A stretch of DNA of 64,000 nt from Chelatococcus asaccharovorans (GTDB lineage Bacteria; Pseudomonadota; Alphaproteobacteria; Rhizobiales; Beijerinckiaceae). The notes under the pieces were generated by a model. That model was not told the DNA's origin. It worked only from the letters and a program-made list of their open reading frames with translations, and ran no database searches. Numbering within the stretch: the first letter of the stretch is position 1; each line of letters starts with the position of its first letter. Where the stretch lies: contig NZ_QJJK01000003.1 in assembly GCF_003201475.1 (NCBI RefSeq), positions 124,001-188,000 of the forward strand. The letters are read 5' to 3'. This document shows positions 15,428 through 24,494 of the stretch, piece after piece. The translations under genes and the position numbers were made by a program.

Positions 15428-16828
15428 ATGTTCGCACGCGGCTTTCTGGGCGTGGTGCCCGCGACGCTCGTAGGGGCGATCATACGGCTTTGCCGGCCCG
15501 ATGAATGGAAGGAGGTCTTCGTCGCCTGTTCGGGCACGTTCAGGACGGAGCGCGGCTTGGCCGGGCGGTTTCCCGACCTGGTTGTGCGCTCCAACGACGT
15601 CAGTCTCTTCTCGACAGCGCTTGGGCGCTTGGCGACGACTGAGCCGCTCGACTTCACGTTCAAGGGCGATCTCGCCTTCATCGAGAACCTTGGCCTTCAG
15701 GACCCGCGCGACCGGATGGCCGCGATCCTGGTTGCACTGGACTATTCGGCCTTCCTGCGCGGCAAGGCCAACAGGTTCAAGGTCGCGCACGCGGCCCATT
15801 ACCGAGAGCATTTCTGGGATCTCGTCCAGGCGACCCGGCCGAAGCTCGACAAGGTGCTGCACCAGATGCGCATTACGAGCTACTTCGGCGGGGACTTCCG
15901 CGATCACATCGCTGAGGCTATCGAGCGCGGCGCGGGGGTCATCGCCTATCCGCCGACCTTCCGGGGCGGCTACGAGAAGCTGTTCGAGGTGCTGCACGCC
16001 AACGTCGACTGGCAGCCGCCGCCGTACCGGATGTTCGACCCGAAGGACATCGGCGAGGTCGTGCGCGGGCTGGAGAATAGTGCCTCGCCCTATTTCGTCT
16101 ACTGCGACCAGCCGGTGGACGGTCTCGACCCGGTCATCCGCCTTGACCAGGCAGGGAAGCGCGTCATCTATGGCTATGGCCGCGCCAAGGAGACGAGTTT
16201 CCGGGTGCGGCGCTACGGCGGGAAACCCTTCGCGTACAGGCCGATCGATCTCACACGGCTCGGCCCGGCAACCGAAGTTCGGATCGTCAAGGCAACTGGC
16301 GCGCAGGTCGACTTCCTCCGCAGCACGTATCTGCAGAAGTCCATCCAGTTCGCGTCCGGCGACTACCAGGCTCTCGTCTTCCTGGACGACATGCTCGCTG
16401 GCGCGATCATCTATCAGCGCTCCACCTTCGCGTTCACGCCAGAGACGGCCGACCAGCTTTACCTGCTGAGTGACTTCGCGACCACGAGGGCAGGGCGGCT
16501 GGCAAAGCTGATCGCCCGCATAGCAACCCTGCGTAGCGTCATCCGTCCCTTCGAGCGGGCTACCCTGGAGCACTTCGACCGACTGCTGACCACGGCCTTC
16601 TCGGATCATCCGGAGGCCATGAAGTACCGGGGCAGCTGGAAAGTCATCAACCGCCGGGAGAACCCGGACGGTACAAGCCGCTATCTCATCAACTACGGCT
16701 CGCCCGTGCGCGATGAGTCCCCTCAGCAGGCCTATGAATGGTGGTGGAATCGCGATGGCGAAGCGCAAGTGGCCGCAGCTCGCGACGGAACAAAGGCGCA
16801 TCGATCCCCGGCGCCTGAAGCCGCGTGA
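15428..16828 (+). CDS. Methyltransferase-like/Mom-like (GNAT fold) fusion, probable DNA modification enzyme
   Basis: 466 residues. The N-terminal half looks like a SAM-type fold: FVACSGTFRTE, a following SNDVSLFS, and VIAYPPTFRGGYE in the place of the NPPY loop, as in phage antirestriction adenine methyltransferase-like proteins. The C-terminal half looks like a GNAT/Mom domain: LYLLSDFATTRAGRLAKLIA, then AFSDHPEAMKYRGSWKVIN. Mom of phage Mu adds a modification to adenine that blocks restriction. The overlapping ParB-domain gene supports a modification cassette. Domain order is seen; activity is inferred. Confidence 0.6.
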   Translation: MFARGFLGVVPATLVGAIIRLCRPDEWKEVFVACSGTFRTERGLAGRFPDLVVRSNDVSLFSTALGRLATTEPLDFTFKGDLAFIENLGLQDPRDRMAAILVALDYSAFLRGKANRFKVAHAAHYREHFWDLVQATRPKLDKVLHQMRITSYFGGDFRDHIAEAIERGAGVIAYPPTFRGGYEKLFEVLHANVDWQPPPYRMFDPKDIGEVVRGLENSASPYFVYCDQPVDGLDPVIRLDQAGKRVIYGYGRAKETSFRVRRYGGKPFAYRPIDLTRLGPATEVRIVKATGAQVDFLRSTYLQKSIQFASGDYQALVFLDDMLAGAIIYQRSTFAFTPETADQLYLLSDFATTRAGRLAKLIARIATLRSVIRPFERATLEHFDRLLTTAFSDHPEAMKYRGSWKVINRRENPDGTSRYLINYGSPVRDESPQQAYEWWWNRDGEAQVAAARDGTKAHRSPAPEAA

Positions 16829-17516
16829 AGTGAATGCCCGCTATATGGACCCCGGCGAGTTCAAGCGGCTCGTCGATAACGTCTCGACTGATGGCGCCCT
16901 GACGTCCGCGGTGCTGGCCTGCCAGAACTCGGACGGCAGCCTGGAGATCCTGTCAGGCCATCACCGGACAGAAGCGGCGGTCGCGGCCGGCGTCGAAGAA
17001 ATCGACGTCATCGTTATCACGACTCCGCTGGACGAGGACCGCAAGGCGGCCCTGCAGCTCTCGCACAATGCGATTACGGGCAAGGACAACCCGTCCATCC
17101 TGCAGGACATGTACCGGAGCCTGTCGCTCGACGCGAAAATGTTCTCTGGCCTGACCGACGACATTCTGGACGGCGTCGACCGCATCGACCTCACCGCCCT
17201 GTCGAGTCAGAATCCTACCTACGAGGAGATCCGGCTGTCCTTCCTGCCTGATGATGCCCAGACCCTGGAAGCCAACATCGACAGGCTGAAAGCCGGCGCT
17301 CAGAAGGTGAGGGCAACGCACGTGGCGCGCCTGGCAGACTTCGATGCCCTCTTCGATGCCATTGTGCGCGTGAAAGTCGAGCGCGGGATCGTCAACTCCG
17401 CGCTCGCGTTCCTGGTCATGAGCGAGCTGGCGTTGGAGCGTCTCGATCAACTCGGTGAAGATGCGCTTGCTTCGCACGCAGAGGCCGGGACCGCTGGGAT
17501 TTCCACGCCGAACTGA
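16755..17516 (+). CDS. ParB-like nuclease-fold protein linked to the modification enzyme
   Basis: 253 residues. DPRRLKPREVNARYMDPGEF and ILSGHHRTEAAVAAG correspond to the ParB/sulfiredoxin-fold N-terminal domain (GHHR replaces GERR). No helix-turn-helix partition domain follows. Such domains are repeatedly found beside phage DNA-modification genes and may bind or act on nucleotides. It overlaps the fusion gene by 74 bases. Its last 70 bases overlap the antisense NTPase gene. Confidence 0.72.
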   Translation: MAKRKWPQLATEQRRIDPRRLKPREVNARYMDPGEFKRLVDNVSTDGALTSAVLACQNSDGSLEILSGHHRTEAAVAAGVEEIDVIVITTPLDEDRKAALQLSHNAITGKDNPSILQDMYRSLSLDAKMFSGLTDDILDGVDRIDLTALSSQNPTYEEIRLSFLPDDAQTLEANIDRLKAGAQKVRATHVARLADFDALFDAIVRVKVERGIVNSALAFLVMSELALERLDQLGEDALASHAEAGTAGISTPN

Positions 17517-19165
17517 CGCACGCGGTATGCGTTGAGATCGCTTAGGCTGCCGAGCATCTGAAGGGCGACGGTTGCTCGTTCAACGACAGCTCGCATGTCC
17601 GCGGTCGGGTTGGTCATTTGGCGAAATTTCAATCCACCAGCAATCAGGGCTTGGAGCTCGTTTCCCGATTTGTTTGAGAACAGGTCGTGGTAGGCGGCAA
17701 CCTCGTATTGGCCGGCCTCTTGAATCAGCTTGTCGCTGAGCGCGCCTTTGGAAATTGCAACGAGGAGTTCCGCGAGCGGCCGAGGGGCTTGCGCGCTGTC
17801 GCGTCTGAGCAGCAGTTCCTTGAGCCTGGAGCTTTTGAACGATCTAACTTCGTCATCCATGTCGGCATATTCGTAGTCAAAGTCACCGGAGAAAAGATCC
17901 ACGGCGCCGAGCAGCTGGTCTGAAAGATCGCTTCTGCCAAGCTCGGAGAACAAGGTGATTGCTTGATCGAGGGTACTCACCCGAAGGTGACCGAGATGTC
18001 GGCAGATCGTCGCGCATAGCTCTGCCACTGGATCCCCGGCCTCAGAATCGAACGAGTAGGTCACGTTCTGCCAAGCGGCCCGAACACTGTTAACTGCTTC
18101 CTCTTTTCCTATGTCTGCGGCCTTAGCCCGAGCTTCTTTCAACAGCTGATCCACATCGAAGTATCCACGATCCACGCCGTCAATAAGCGCGGCGTCTAAT
18201 CGGCGATCGAAATAAAACCCGTATGCGGCCAGGACCTGGCGCTTCTCGGCAAGTCCATCTTGCTCGGGCCCCTCCTTACCCTCCGCTTCCTTCATGGCCT
18301 TCAGAAGCCAAGAACTTGTGTCTTTAACCATGCTCATAGGCGGGGCATCGATAGGCTGGAACTTGCTGAACACCGCCAGAGCAAGTGTTTGCACCACCTG
18401 AACATGAATTGGTGGTCCAAAGTCTTTCAAGATTTCCAAGGCTTGTTGGCAATGCCGTTCGGCCTTTTGCACGGTTCGGATGTTCTTGATCCTCAGGGCG
18501 CACACACGGTCAAACAGCTCGTCGTGAAATGAGTATCTCTCATCTAAAGCGATCCGCGCGACGTCCTCAGGTGTTGGTTCAAACCGGATTAGAGTGTCAG
18601 CCACCTTTTCGATCTGAGCGTCGAAGGTAGTCCTCTCCGACTTCTCCAATCGTTCTTCATTCAATATCAGCCCCACATTACATCCGTGCGCGTCCTTGAG
18701 TTGGCATGCGAGCCCGAGGACATCGCTCATTGGGATCGCCGCGCGCTCCAGATCATCGAGGCATATCGTAATGTTTCTTAGATCAAGGAACATGAGCGCT
18801 AGAGCTGCATGCTGAAGGCCGCCCAGCGGCAATTTCTTCGCAACCTCCGCCATTGTTGAACGCCGTCCTGGCGATCCCGCCCACGTTTTCATGAACTGGG
18901 CCGAGCTCGGTGGCTTTCTCATCTCTGACGCAGGCACTGTGTTCGTCAAAATGGCGGTCTTCACCTCGTCGAGGCTTTTTAAGCCAAACAGCGACACGTA
19001 GGCGTAATCCCGCAGCGCGCGATCAGGCGTTTGAGATGCCTGTTCCGCAATCCATTTCCATGCGTGGGTCTTCCCCGCCCCCCAGGCGCCGACAACACAT
19101 AGAACCTCTGGCCGCGGCGCGTACAAGAAGCGCTCGATCGCCGGCTTCAATTCTTTCAGTGACAT
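17447..19165 (-). CDS. KAP/STAND-like P-loop NTPase, candidate defence protein
   Basis: 572 residues. Walker A GAWGAGKT (26-33) and Walker B ITICLDDLERA (132-142) place it among KAP/STAND-like P-loop ATPases. A long helical C-terminus follows, with no known sensor or effector. Such proteins in prophages often guard against other phages. AAGGGGGACCC precedes ATG 19165. It lies antisense between the modification genes and terminase, with the TM-anchored partner upstream. It is less GC-rich than the neighbours, which suggests separate acquisition. Confidence 0.65.
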   Translation of the reverse strand: MSLKELKPAIERFLYAPRPEVLCVVGAWGAGKTHAWKWIAEQASQTPDRALRDYAYVSLFGLKSLDEVKTAILTNTVPASEMRKPPSSAQFMKTWAGSPGRRSTMAEVAKKLPLGGLQHAALALMFLDLRNITICLDDLERAAIPMSDVLGLACQLKDAHGCNVGLILNEERLEKSERTTFDAQIEKVADTLIRFEPTPEDVARIALDERYSFHDELFDRVCALRIKNIRTVQKAERHCQQALEILKDFGPPIHVQVVQTLALAVFSKFQPIDAPPMSMVKDTSSWLLKAMKEAEGKEGPEQDGLAEKRQVLAAYGFYFDRRLDAALIDGVDRGYFDVDQLLKEARAKAADIGKEEAVNSVRAAWQNVTYSFDSEAGDPVAELCATICRHLGHLRVSTLDQAITLFSELGRSDLSDQLLGAVDLFSGDFDYEYADMDDEVRSFKSSRLKELLLRRDSAQAPRPLAELLVAISKGALSDKLIQEAGQYEVAAYHDLFSNKSGNELQALIAGGLKFRQMTNPTADMRAVVERATVALQMLGSLSDLNAYRVRQFGVEIPAVPASACEASASSPS

Positions 19166-19267
19166 GGGTCCCCCTTTCGCGATCCCCCTCGGTGCCCTTG
19201 CGTGGCTGATGAGAGTTATCAAAATTTCGCCCGAAAAGAATTCGACCGATTTGGACCCCGATCGAGG

Positions 19268-20044
19268 CTATGTGAACCAACCGACCACGATGGCAGCCGC
19301 CACGAGAATCGCACCGTACCTGCACGTCTTCTCGAGCCGGAACAGGTAGGCACCCAGTTCTGCTGAGGCCACCGTGCTCACAGCGGGGTCCGCCTTCGTC
19401 TCGATTGTGGTTCTCGGCTCGTCCTGCTCAGGCGCCTTAAGGTCCTTCCAAATCAGTCTTCGAACTTCCCCATGGGCTGGTTCAGGCGATTTGCTGGCGT
19501 GTTCGCGTCGCGGGACAAGGTAGCGAGAAAGGGTTTCATCAGGGTGTGGCGACAGATCATATTCTGTCACCCAAGCGTCAAGCCTCACCTGTGCGTGGAG
19601 TGTCTCCACTTCTCCTGCTCGGTGCGCTGCGACAAGGGCGTCGAACTCGTGGTCCCCGAGGAAGAAGTCACACCACCATTCGTCCCGGAGCATGCCTTCA
19701 TCGTCGACGGGATGAAATGATATACGCGCCTCCCATGGGCGCACTGTGCCTGGCGTCGGGGAGCGATGGATGCCAATGACAAGCTCGTCGCAGCCATCCC
19801 CCCAGCCGGCCACTCTGAGGCGAGTCCCTGGGTCTATTGTCCCTCGGCCATACAAGGTTTGCATGTGTCTTGTTTCGCCCGCCTCGTCGCGGGATACGAT
19901 ACCTTCAAGGAACAGCTCTCGGACTTCGATACCTACAGGACGCTTCCGCGGCGCGCCTGAAAAATAGGCCTGTGAAGTTCCTGGCACAGTCAGCTTGATC
20001 CCGTCGAACTCCGACTTGAGAGCTTCGCGCTTTTCTTCAGCCAT
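19268..20044 (-). CDS. Uncharacterised protein with C-terminal membrane anchor, partner of the NTPase
   Basis: 258 residues from ATG 20044 (GCGGGAA upstream). The body is mixed alpha/beta (GRGTIDPGTRLRVAGWGDGC, DEWWCDFFLGDHEFDAL) and unrecognised. The last 18 residues (CRYGAILVAAAIVVGWFT) form one membrane segment, so the domain faces the cytoplasm as a tail-anchored protein. The 102-base gap to the NTPase and shared strand suggest a two-gene unit. A role in membrane-linked immunity or exclusion is inferred. Confidence 0.55.
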   Translation of the reverse strand: MAEEKREALKSEFDGIKLTVPGTSQAYFSGAPRKRPVGIEVRELFLEGIVSRDEAGETRHMQTLYGRGTIDPGTRLRVAGWGDGCDELVIGIHRSPTPGTVRPWEARISFHPVDDEGMLRDEWWCDFFLGDHEFDALVAAHRAGEVETLHAQVRLDAWVTEYDLSPHPDETLSRYLVPRREHASKSPEPAHGEVRRLIWKDLKAPEQDEPRTTIETKADPAVSTVASAELGAYLFRLEKTCRYGAILVAAAIVVGWFT

Positions 20045-20118
20045 GGCCAAAATTCCCGCTCTACGCCTTCGTTGATCGACTCGCGTGAGTATCCCGCTCA
20101 GCGGAAGGGTTATCAAAC

Positions 20119-20571
20119 TTGACGAATAAAGACACCACAGCGCCCCGCGAGCGTCTCGGCGGGCGGCGGGAGCAGTTCGATGTCCCGACCATCGCAGAAG
20201 CGCTGCGCCAGGCAGCCGGCGTCATCAGCCTCGCTGCCGCCCGTCTGAAGATCTCACGCACCGCCCTCTACCAGTATTTCGACCGGCACCCAGAGCTGCA
20301 CGATGTCCGCCGAGAGATCGAGGAGGAGACGCTCGATCTCGCCGAGGCCGGCCTGCTGGAGCAGATTCGGGACAAGAACATGACGGCCCTGATCTTCTAC
20401 CTGAAGACGAAGGGCAAGCAGCGCGGCTACGTGGAGCGCTCTGAGGTGACGGGGCCGAACGGCCGGCCGGTGAGCGTGCAGGTCAGCGCGGACAATCTTT
20501 CAGTCGACGACGCCCTCAGACTTGAAGAGCTCGCGAAGCGTGCCGCAAATCCCCAGCCTGCAGGAGCTTGA
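20119..20571 (+). CDS. Terminase small subunit
   Basis: 150 residues from TTG, with GGAAGGG 9 bases before it. The helix-turn-helix (GVISLAAARLKISRTALYQY) followed by a helical region and KTKGKQRGYVERSEVTG is typical of small terminase subunits that recognise the packaging site. It is directly before, and overlaps, the large subunit. The divergent 74-base gap from the TM-anchored gene must hold promoters for both, but none is obvious. Confidence 0.75.
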   Translation: MTNKDTTAPRERLGGRREQFDVPTIAEALRQAAGVISLAAARLKISRTALYQYFDRHPELHDVRREIEEETLDLAEAGLLEQIRDKNMTALIFYLKTKGKQRGYVERSEVTGPNGRPVSVQVSADNLSVDDALRLEELAKRAANPQPAGA

Positions 20572-22036
20572 CCGCAGGATCGCCGAGGGCCGCCTTTCCG
20601 AATACATCAAGCGCGGCTGGCATACGGTCGAGACGGCCAGCTACCAGCACAACTGGCACATCGACGCCATTGCGGACCATCTGGAAGCCGTGGCGCGGCG
20701 CGAGATCCGGCGCCTGATCATCAATATCCCGCCGCGGCACATGAAATCGCTGTCCTGCGGCGTCTTCTTCCCCTCCTGGGTGTGGGCCCAGAACCCAGAT
20801 CCGAACAATGAGGGACACGGGCTTCCCATACGGCCCGGCACCTGGATGGGGCCTGGCGTCAAGTTCCTGACCTTCTCGCACAAGGTCGACCTGTCCGAAC
20901 GTGACGCCATGCTGTCGCGGCGTGTGATGACGAGCCCCTGGTATCAAGGGCACTGGGGCCGCCGCGTCGCATTCGCGCCGGATGAGGGCGCCAAAGGACG
21001 CTATCGCAACACCGCGATGGGCGCCCGCTACACGGGCTCCACCAACGCCGGCAGCCTGGGTGAGGGCGGCGACATCGTCATGATCGACGATCCGCACCCC
21101 ACGTCAGGCATGTCGGACGCCAGTCGCGAGGCCACGCTCGTCACCTACAGCGAGACGATCAAGAGCCGCGTCAATGACCCGGTCAACGGCGTCTTCATCC
21201 TTGTCATGCAGCGCCTGCACGAGCAGGACCTGACCGGTTACATCCTATCTCGCGAGATGGGTTGGGATCACCTTTGCCTGCCGGAGGTCTACGAGCGGAC
21301 GCATCCGCATCCGGTGCGGTCATCGATTGGGTTCACGGACCCGCGCGGGGAGGGTGACCTTCTCTGGTCTGATCGCTTCACGCCCGAGGCTCATCGCGAG
21401 CGCGAAATCGAGTTCGGGCCGTATGCGACCGCCGGCCAGCTCCAGCAGCGTCCGGCACCCCGCGAAGGCGGCCTCTTCAAGAAGTGGTGGTTCGTCATCC
21501 AGCGCGCGGCACCTGGCGGCGGCGTGCGGGCGCGACGCTGGGATCTTGCAGCCACCGAAAAGCGCCCGAAGTCCGACCCTGACTGGACCGTCGGCGTGCG
21601 GATGCTGAAGACCCACGACGGCATGCTCTGGATCGAGGATGTCGTTCGGCTCCGCGGCTCGCCGCTGGAAGTTGAGCAGGCGATCCTGAACACGGCCCGC
21701 CAGGACGGGATGGGTGTCACGCAGTGGGTCCCACAAGATCCAGGTGCGGCTGGCAAGATGGTCGCGCAGCGCCTCGTCAGGCTGTTGCAACCCTATCCGG
21801 CCCGCATCGCTCAGGAAGGCGAGATGGGGGACAAGATCGCCCGCGCGGACCCGTTCGCGGGGCAGGCGGAGGCCGGCAACGTTGTCCTCCTGAAGGCGGA
21901 CTGGAATCACGACTTCATCGAGGAGTTCGGCTTGTTCCCGAACGGCCGGCACGACGACCAGGTCGACGCTGCATCAGGTGCATTCCTCGCCCTTAACAGC
22001 ACCGGCACACCAGCCATTCGGGACATGATCGCATGA
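20540..22036 (+). CDS. Terminase large subunit
   Basis: About 498 residues; it packages DNA into the prohead. The Walker A-like site is NIPPRHMKS, a form common in this class, and Walker B is IVMIDDPHP. The C-terminal nuclease has the acidic residues in RRWDLAAT and HDDQVDAASGAF. GTG 20540 with GAAGAGC upstream is chosen; a TTG at 20522 is an alternative. It overlaps the portal start as ATGA. Confidence 0.9.
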   Translation: MPQIPSLQELDRRIAEGRLSEYIKRGWHTVETASYQHNWHIDAIADHLEAVARREIRRLIINIPPRHMKSLSCGVFFPSWVWAQNPDPNNEGHGLPIRPGTWMGPGVKFLTFSHKVDLSERDAMLSRRVMTSPWYQGHWGRRVAFAPDEGAKGRYRNTAMGARYTGSTNAGSLGEGGDIVMIDDPHPTSGMSDASREATLVTYSETIKSRVNDPVNGVFILVMQRLHEQDLTGYILSREMGWDHLCLPEVYERTHPHPVRSSIGFTDPRGEGDLLWSDRFTPEAHREREIEFGPYATAGQLQQRPAPREGGLFKKWWFVIQRAAPGGGVRARRWDLAATEKRPKSDPDWTVGVRMLKTHDGMLWIEDVVRLRGSPLEVEQAILNTARQDGMGVTQWVPQDPGAAGKMVAQRLVRLLQPYPARIAQEGEMGDKIARADPFAGQAEAGNVVLLKADWNHDFIEEFGLFPNGRHDDQVDAASGAFLALNSTGTPAIRDMIA

Positions 22037-23478
22037 GCGCTAACCCGCTGACACCGGGCATCGCCCAACAGGATCTGGCGGACGACTGGCGCCTCATCGC
22101 CGGGTTGCTGAAGGGTGCCAAGGCGCTCCGCACGCCGGAATACCTGCCGCAATACGAGGCCGAGACGGATGCGGCCTACGCGGCCCGCAAGAGCCGGTCC
22201 TTCCTCTACCCGGCCTTTCGGCTGGCCGTGCGCAACATCACCGGCCGCGTCTTCGCCAAACCGCTCTCCATGTCGGAAGACATGCCAGAGATCGTCGACG
22301 GCTGGACCGAGGACATCGATCTGCGGGGCAACTCTCTCGATCGCTTCGCCCGGACCTTCTTCGCGGATGCGCTCGCCTTCGGGCAATCGCATATCCTGGT
22401 CGACTATACGGACGTGCCGGCGGAGGCCGATGCGCTGACCGAGCGCCAGCTCGAGCCTCGGCCCTACTGGATGCACGTGCCCGCGCTCAATCTCCTGGCC
22501 GCTGATGCGACCCGGATCGGCGGCAAGATGGTCTGCACCTACGCGCGCATTCTCGAGAGCGAAACGATCCGCGAAGGCTTCGTGCAGAAGCGCGTGCCCG
22601 TCGTGCGGGAGCTGGAGCCCGGCCTTGTCCGGCTCTGGAAGCCGGACGGTAAAGGCGCGTGGGCCATCGCCGACGAACGCCCTATGACGATCCGCGGGCG
22701 GCCCCTCAGCAGCGTCCCTCTGATCTCTTACTTCGCTGGCGAGATGGAGGACGACTACACGGCCGCTCCGCCCTTGCTGGAGCTCGCGAACAAGAACCTC
22801 GAGCATTTCCAGTCAGCCTCCGACCAGCGCAACATTCTGACCTTCGCGCGCTTCCCGATGCTGGCCCTCTCTGGCAGCACGGCCCAGGAAGTCGATAGCG
22901 ACGGCCACCCCAAGCCCTTCGTGGTCGGCCCGCGGAAGGTCCTGCAGACGCCGGACGCGAACGGCAAATGGTACTACGTCGAGCCGCAAGGCAACGCCAT
23001 TCAGGCCGGGCACCAGGATCTCGAAACCCTCAAGGTCGAGATGAAGGCTCTTGGGATGGAGCCGCTGCTGCCCACGACCGGCAACGTGACCGCGACCTTC
23101 AACGCCATCTCGATGGCCGAGGCACATTCGGCCGCCCAGGCAATGTCCTTCGCGATGAAGGACGCCCTGGATCAGGCTCTTGTCGTGACGGGCTTGTGGG
23201 CGGGCATCGACGAGCCAGGCTTCGTGATGGTCAACGCGGACTTCCAGCTTGGGACCGGCGAGGCCGAGCGCATCAAGGCGATCCTCGACCTGCGCGGGCG
23301 CGGCGATCTCTCACGCCTGACCACCTACGAGGAAATGCAGCGCATGGGCGTGCTGTCCGCCGACTTCGACGCCGACGAGGAAGATAGCCGGCTGGCCAGC
23401 GAGCCCGACTTCCAGATGGGCGGTCTCGATGGCGGCGTTGAGCCCGAGCCGGCTGACCCTGAGGGTGACGACGCGTGA
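22033..23478 (+). CDS. Portal protein (DUF4055 type)
   Basis: 481 residues. The N-terminal region (SRSFLYPAFRLAVRNITGRV, then FAKPLSM) and the middle (DYTDVPAEADALTE, then RPYWMHVPALNLL) match DUF4055, a portal-like family always next to terminase and MuF genes. The portal dodecamer forms the DNA channel. The acidic C-terminus (PADPEGDDA) is typical. It overlaps both terminase and MuF by 4 bases. Confidence 0.8.
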   Translation: MSANPLTPGIAQQDLADDWRLIAGLLKGAKALRTPEYLPQYEAETDAAYAARKSRSFLYPAFRLAVRNITGRVFAKPLSMSEDMPEIVDGWTEDIDLRGNSLDRFARTFFADALAFGQSHILVDYTDVPAEADALTERQLEPRPYWMHVPALNLLAADATRIGGKMVCTYARILESETIREGFVQKRVPVVRELEPGLVRLWKPDGKGAWAIADERPMTIRGRPLSSVPLISYFAGEMEDDYTAAPPLLELANKNLEHFQSASDQRNILTFARFPMLALSGSTAQEVDSDGHPKPFVVGPRKVLQTPDANGKWYYVEPQGNAIQAGHQDLETLKVEMKALGMEPLLPTTGNVTATFNAISMAEAHSAAQAMSFAMKDALDQALVVTGLWAGIDEPGFVMVNADFQLGTGEAERIKAILDLRGRGDLSRLTTYEEMQRMGVLSADFDADEEDSRLASEPDFQMGGLDGGVEPEPADPEGDDA

Positions 23479-24494
23479 ATGAGGCAGCTCTCGCTGAGGC
23501 GCTGACCTACCACCGTGTCGGACTTGAGCGCTACTCGTCGCATGTACTGCTGCGCATCGCCAAGCTGCTCGCCCGTGTCGAGGACGACATGGAGCGCCAG
23601 ATCCGCGACCGCCTGGGCAATCGGGGAGGGGAGCTCGACCCAACGTCCGAGCGGCTGCAGAACCTCCTGAAGATCATCCGCGACCTCAATGCCGAGGCCC
23701 AGGCAGCCCTGAGAGGCGAGCTCACGTCCGGCATGGTGGATGCGGCCAAGCACGAGGCCGACTGGAGCCGCGAGGCGTACACGCGGGCCCTGGGGGCGGG
23801 GTTTCAGTTCAACGTGCCGTCGGCAGCGACCCTGCGGAGCCTGGTCACCAGCCGCCCATTCCAGGGACGCTTTCTCAAGGACTGGGCGGCGGGTCTCGAG
23901 CGGGCAACTCTGGACCGCGTCAAGCAGCAGATCCTGATCGGCATCACGGAAGGCGAGGGCATCGACCAGATGATCCGCCGGCTCCGTGGCACCAGGGCAG
24001 CGAGCTTCAAGGACGGTGTCTTCGAGATCAACCGTCGGTCCGCCGAGATGGTGGTGCGCACCGCCGTCAATCACGTGACGAACGCCGCGCACAACGCGAC
24101 GCTGCAAGAGAACATCCAGCTGTTCCCGCGCTATCGGTGGGTCTCGGTGCTGGATGGCCGGACGAGCCCCATTTGCCGGGCTCGAGCTGGCCAGATCTAC
24201 GAGACGGGCAAAGGACCGGTCCCGCCAGGCCACCCAAACTGCCGCTCGACGATCGTGGGCGTGCCGCGTGGCTCAAAGCGGGAATCGGAACTCGCCTATG
24301 ACGCGTGGCTGCGCCGCCAGCCCGGCGAAGTCGTGAAGGACATCCTCGGGCCGACCAAGGCGAAGCTTTTTCTCGACGGCGAGCTCAAGATCGACCGTTT
24401 CGTAAATCGGGCCGGCGAGGAGCTCACGCTGGTTGAGATCCAGAAGCGAGAGGCGGAGGCGTGGGCGCGGGCGGGGCTTCAGAGACATATCTAG
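23475..24494 (+). CDS. Minor head protein, MuF family
   Basis: 339 residues from GTG. The C-terminal part has the MuF signature: RWVSVLDGRTSPICRARAGQ, then PPGHPNCRSTIVGV. The N-terminal two-thirds are helical. MuF proteins sit with the portal in the head and may be ejected. The last 71 bases overlap an antisense gene, like the overlap at 17447-17516. Confidence 0.85.
   Translation: MNEAALAEALTYHRVGLERYSSHVLLRIAKLLARVEDDMERQIRDRLGNRGGELDPTSERLQNLLKIIRDLNAEAQAALRGELTSGMVDAAKHEADWSREAYTRALGAGFQFNVPSAATLRSLVTSRPFQGRFLKDWAAGLERATLDRVKQQILIGITEGEGIDQMIRRLRGTRAASFKDGVFEINRRSAEMVVRTAVNHVTNAAHNATLQENIQLFPRYRWVSVLDGRTSPICRARAGQIYETGKGPVPPGHPNCRSTIVGVPRGSKRESELAYDAWLRRQPGEVVKDILGPTKAKLFLDGELKIDRFVNRAGEELTLVEIQKREAEAWARAGLQRHI

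Noticed and set aside
15332-16801. 489-residue open frame on the - strand
   Set aside because: Exact shadow of the methyltransferase/Mom-like gene: Arg/Asp/Val-rich composition, no ribosome site, no recognisable motif.
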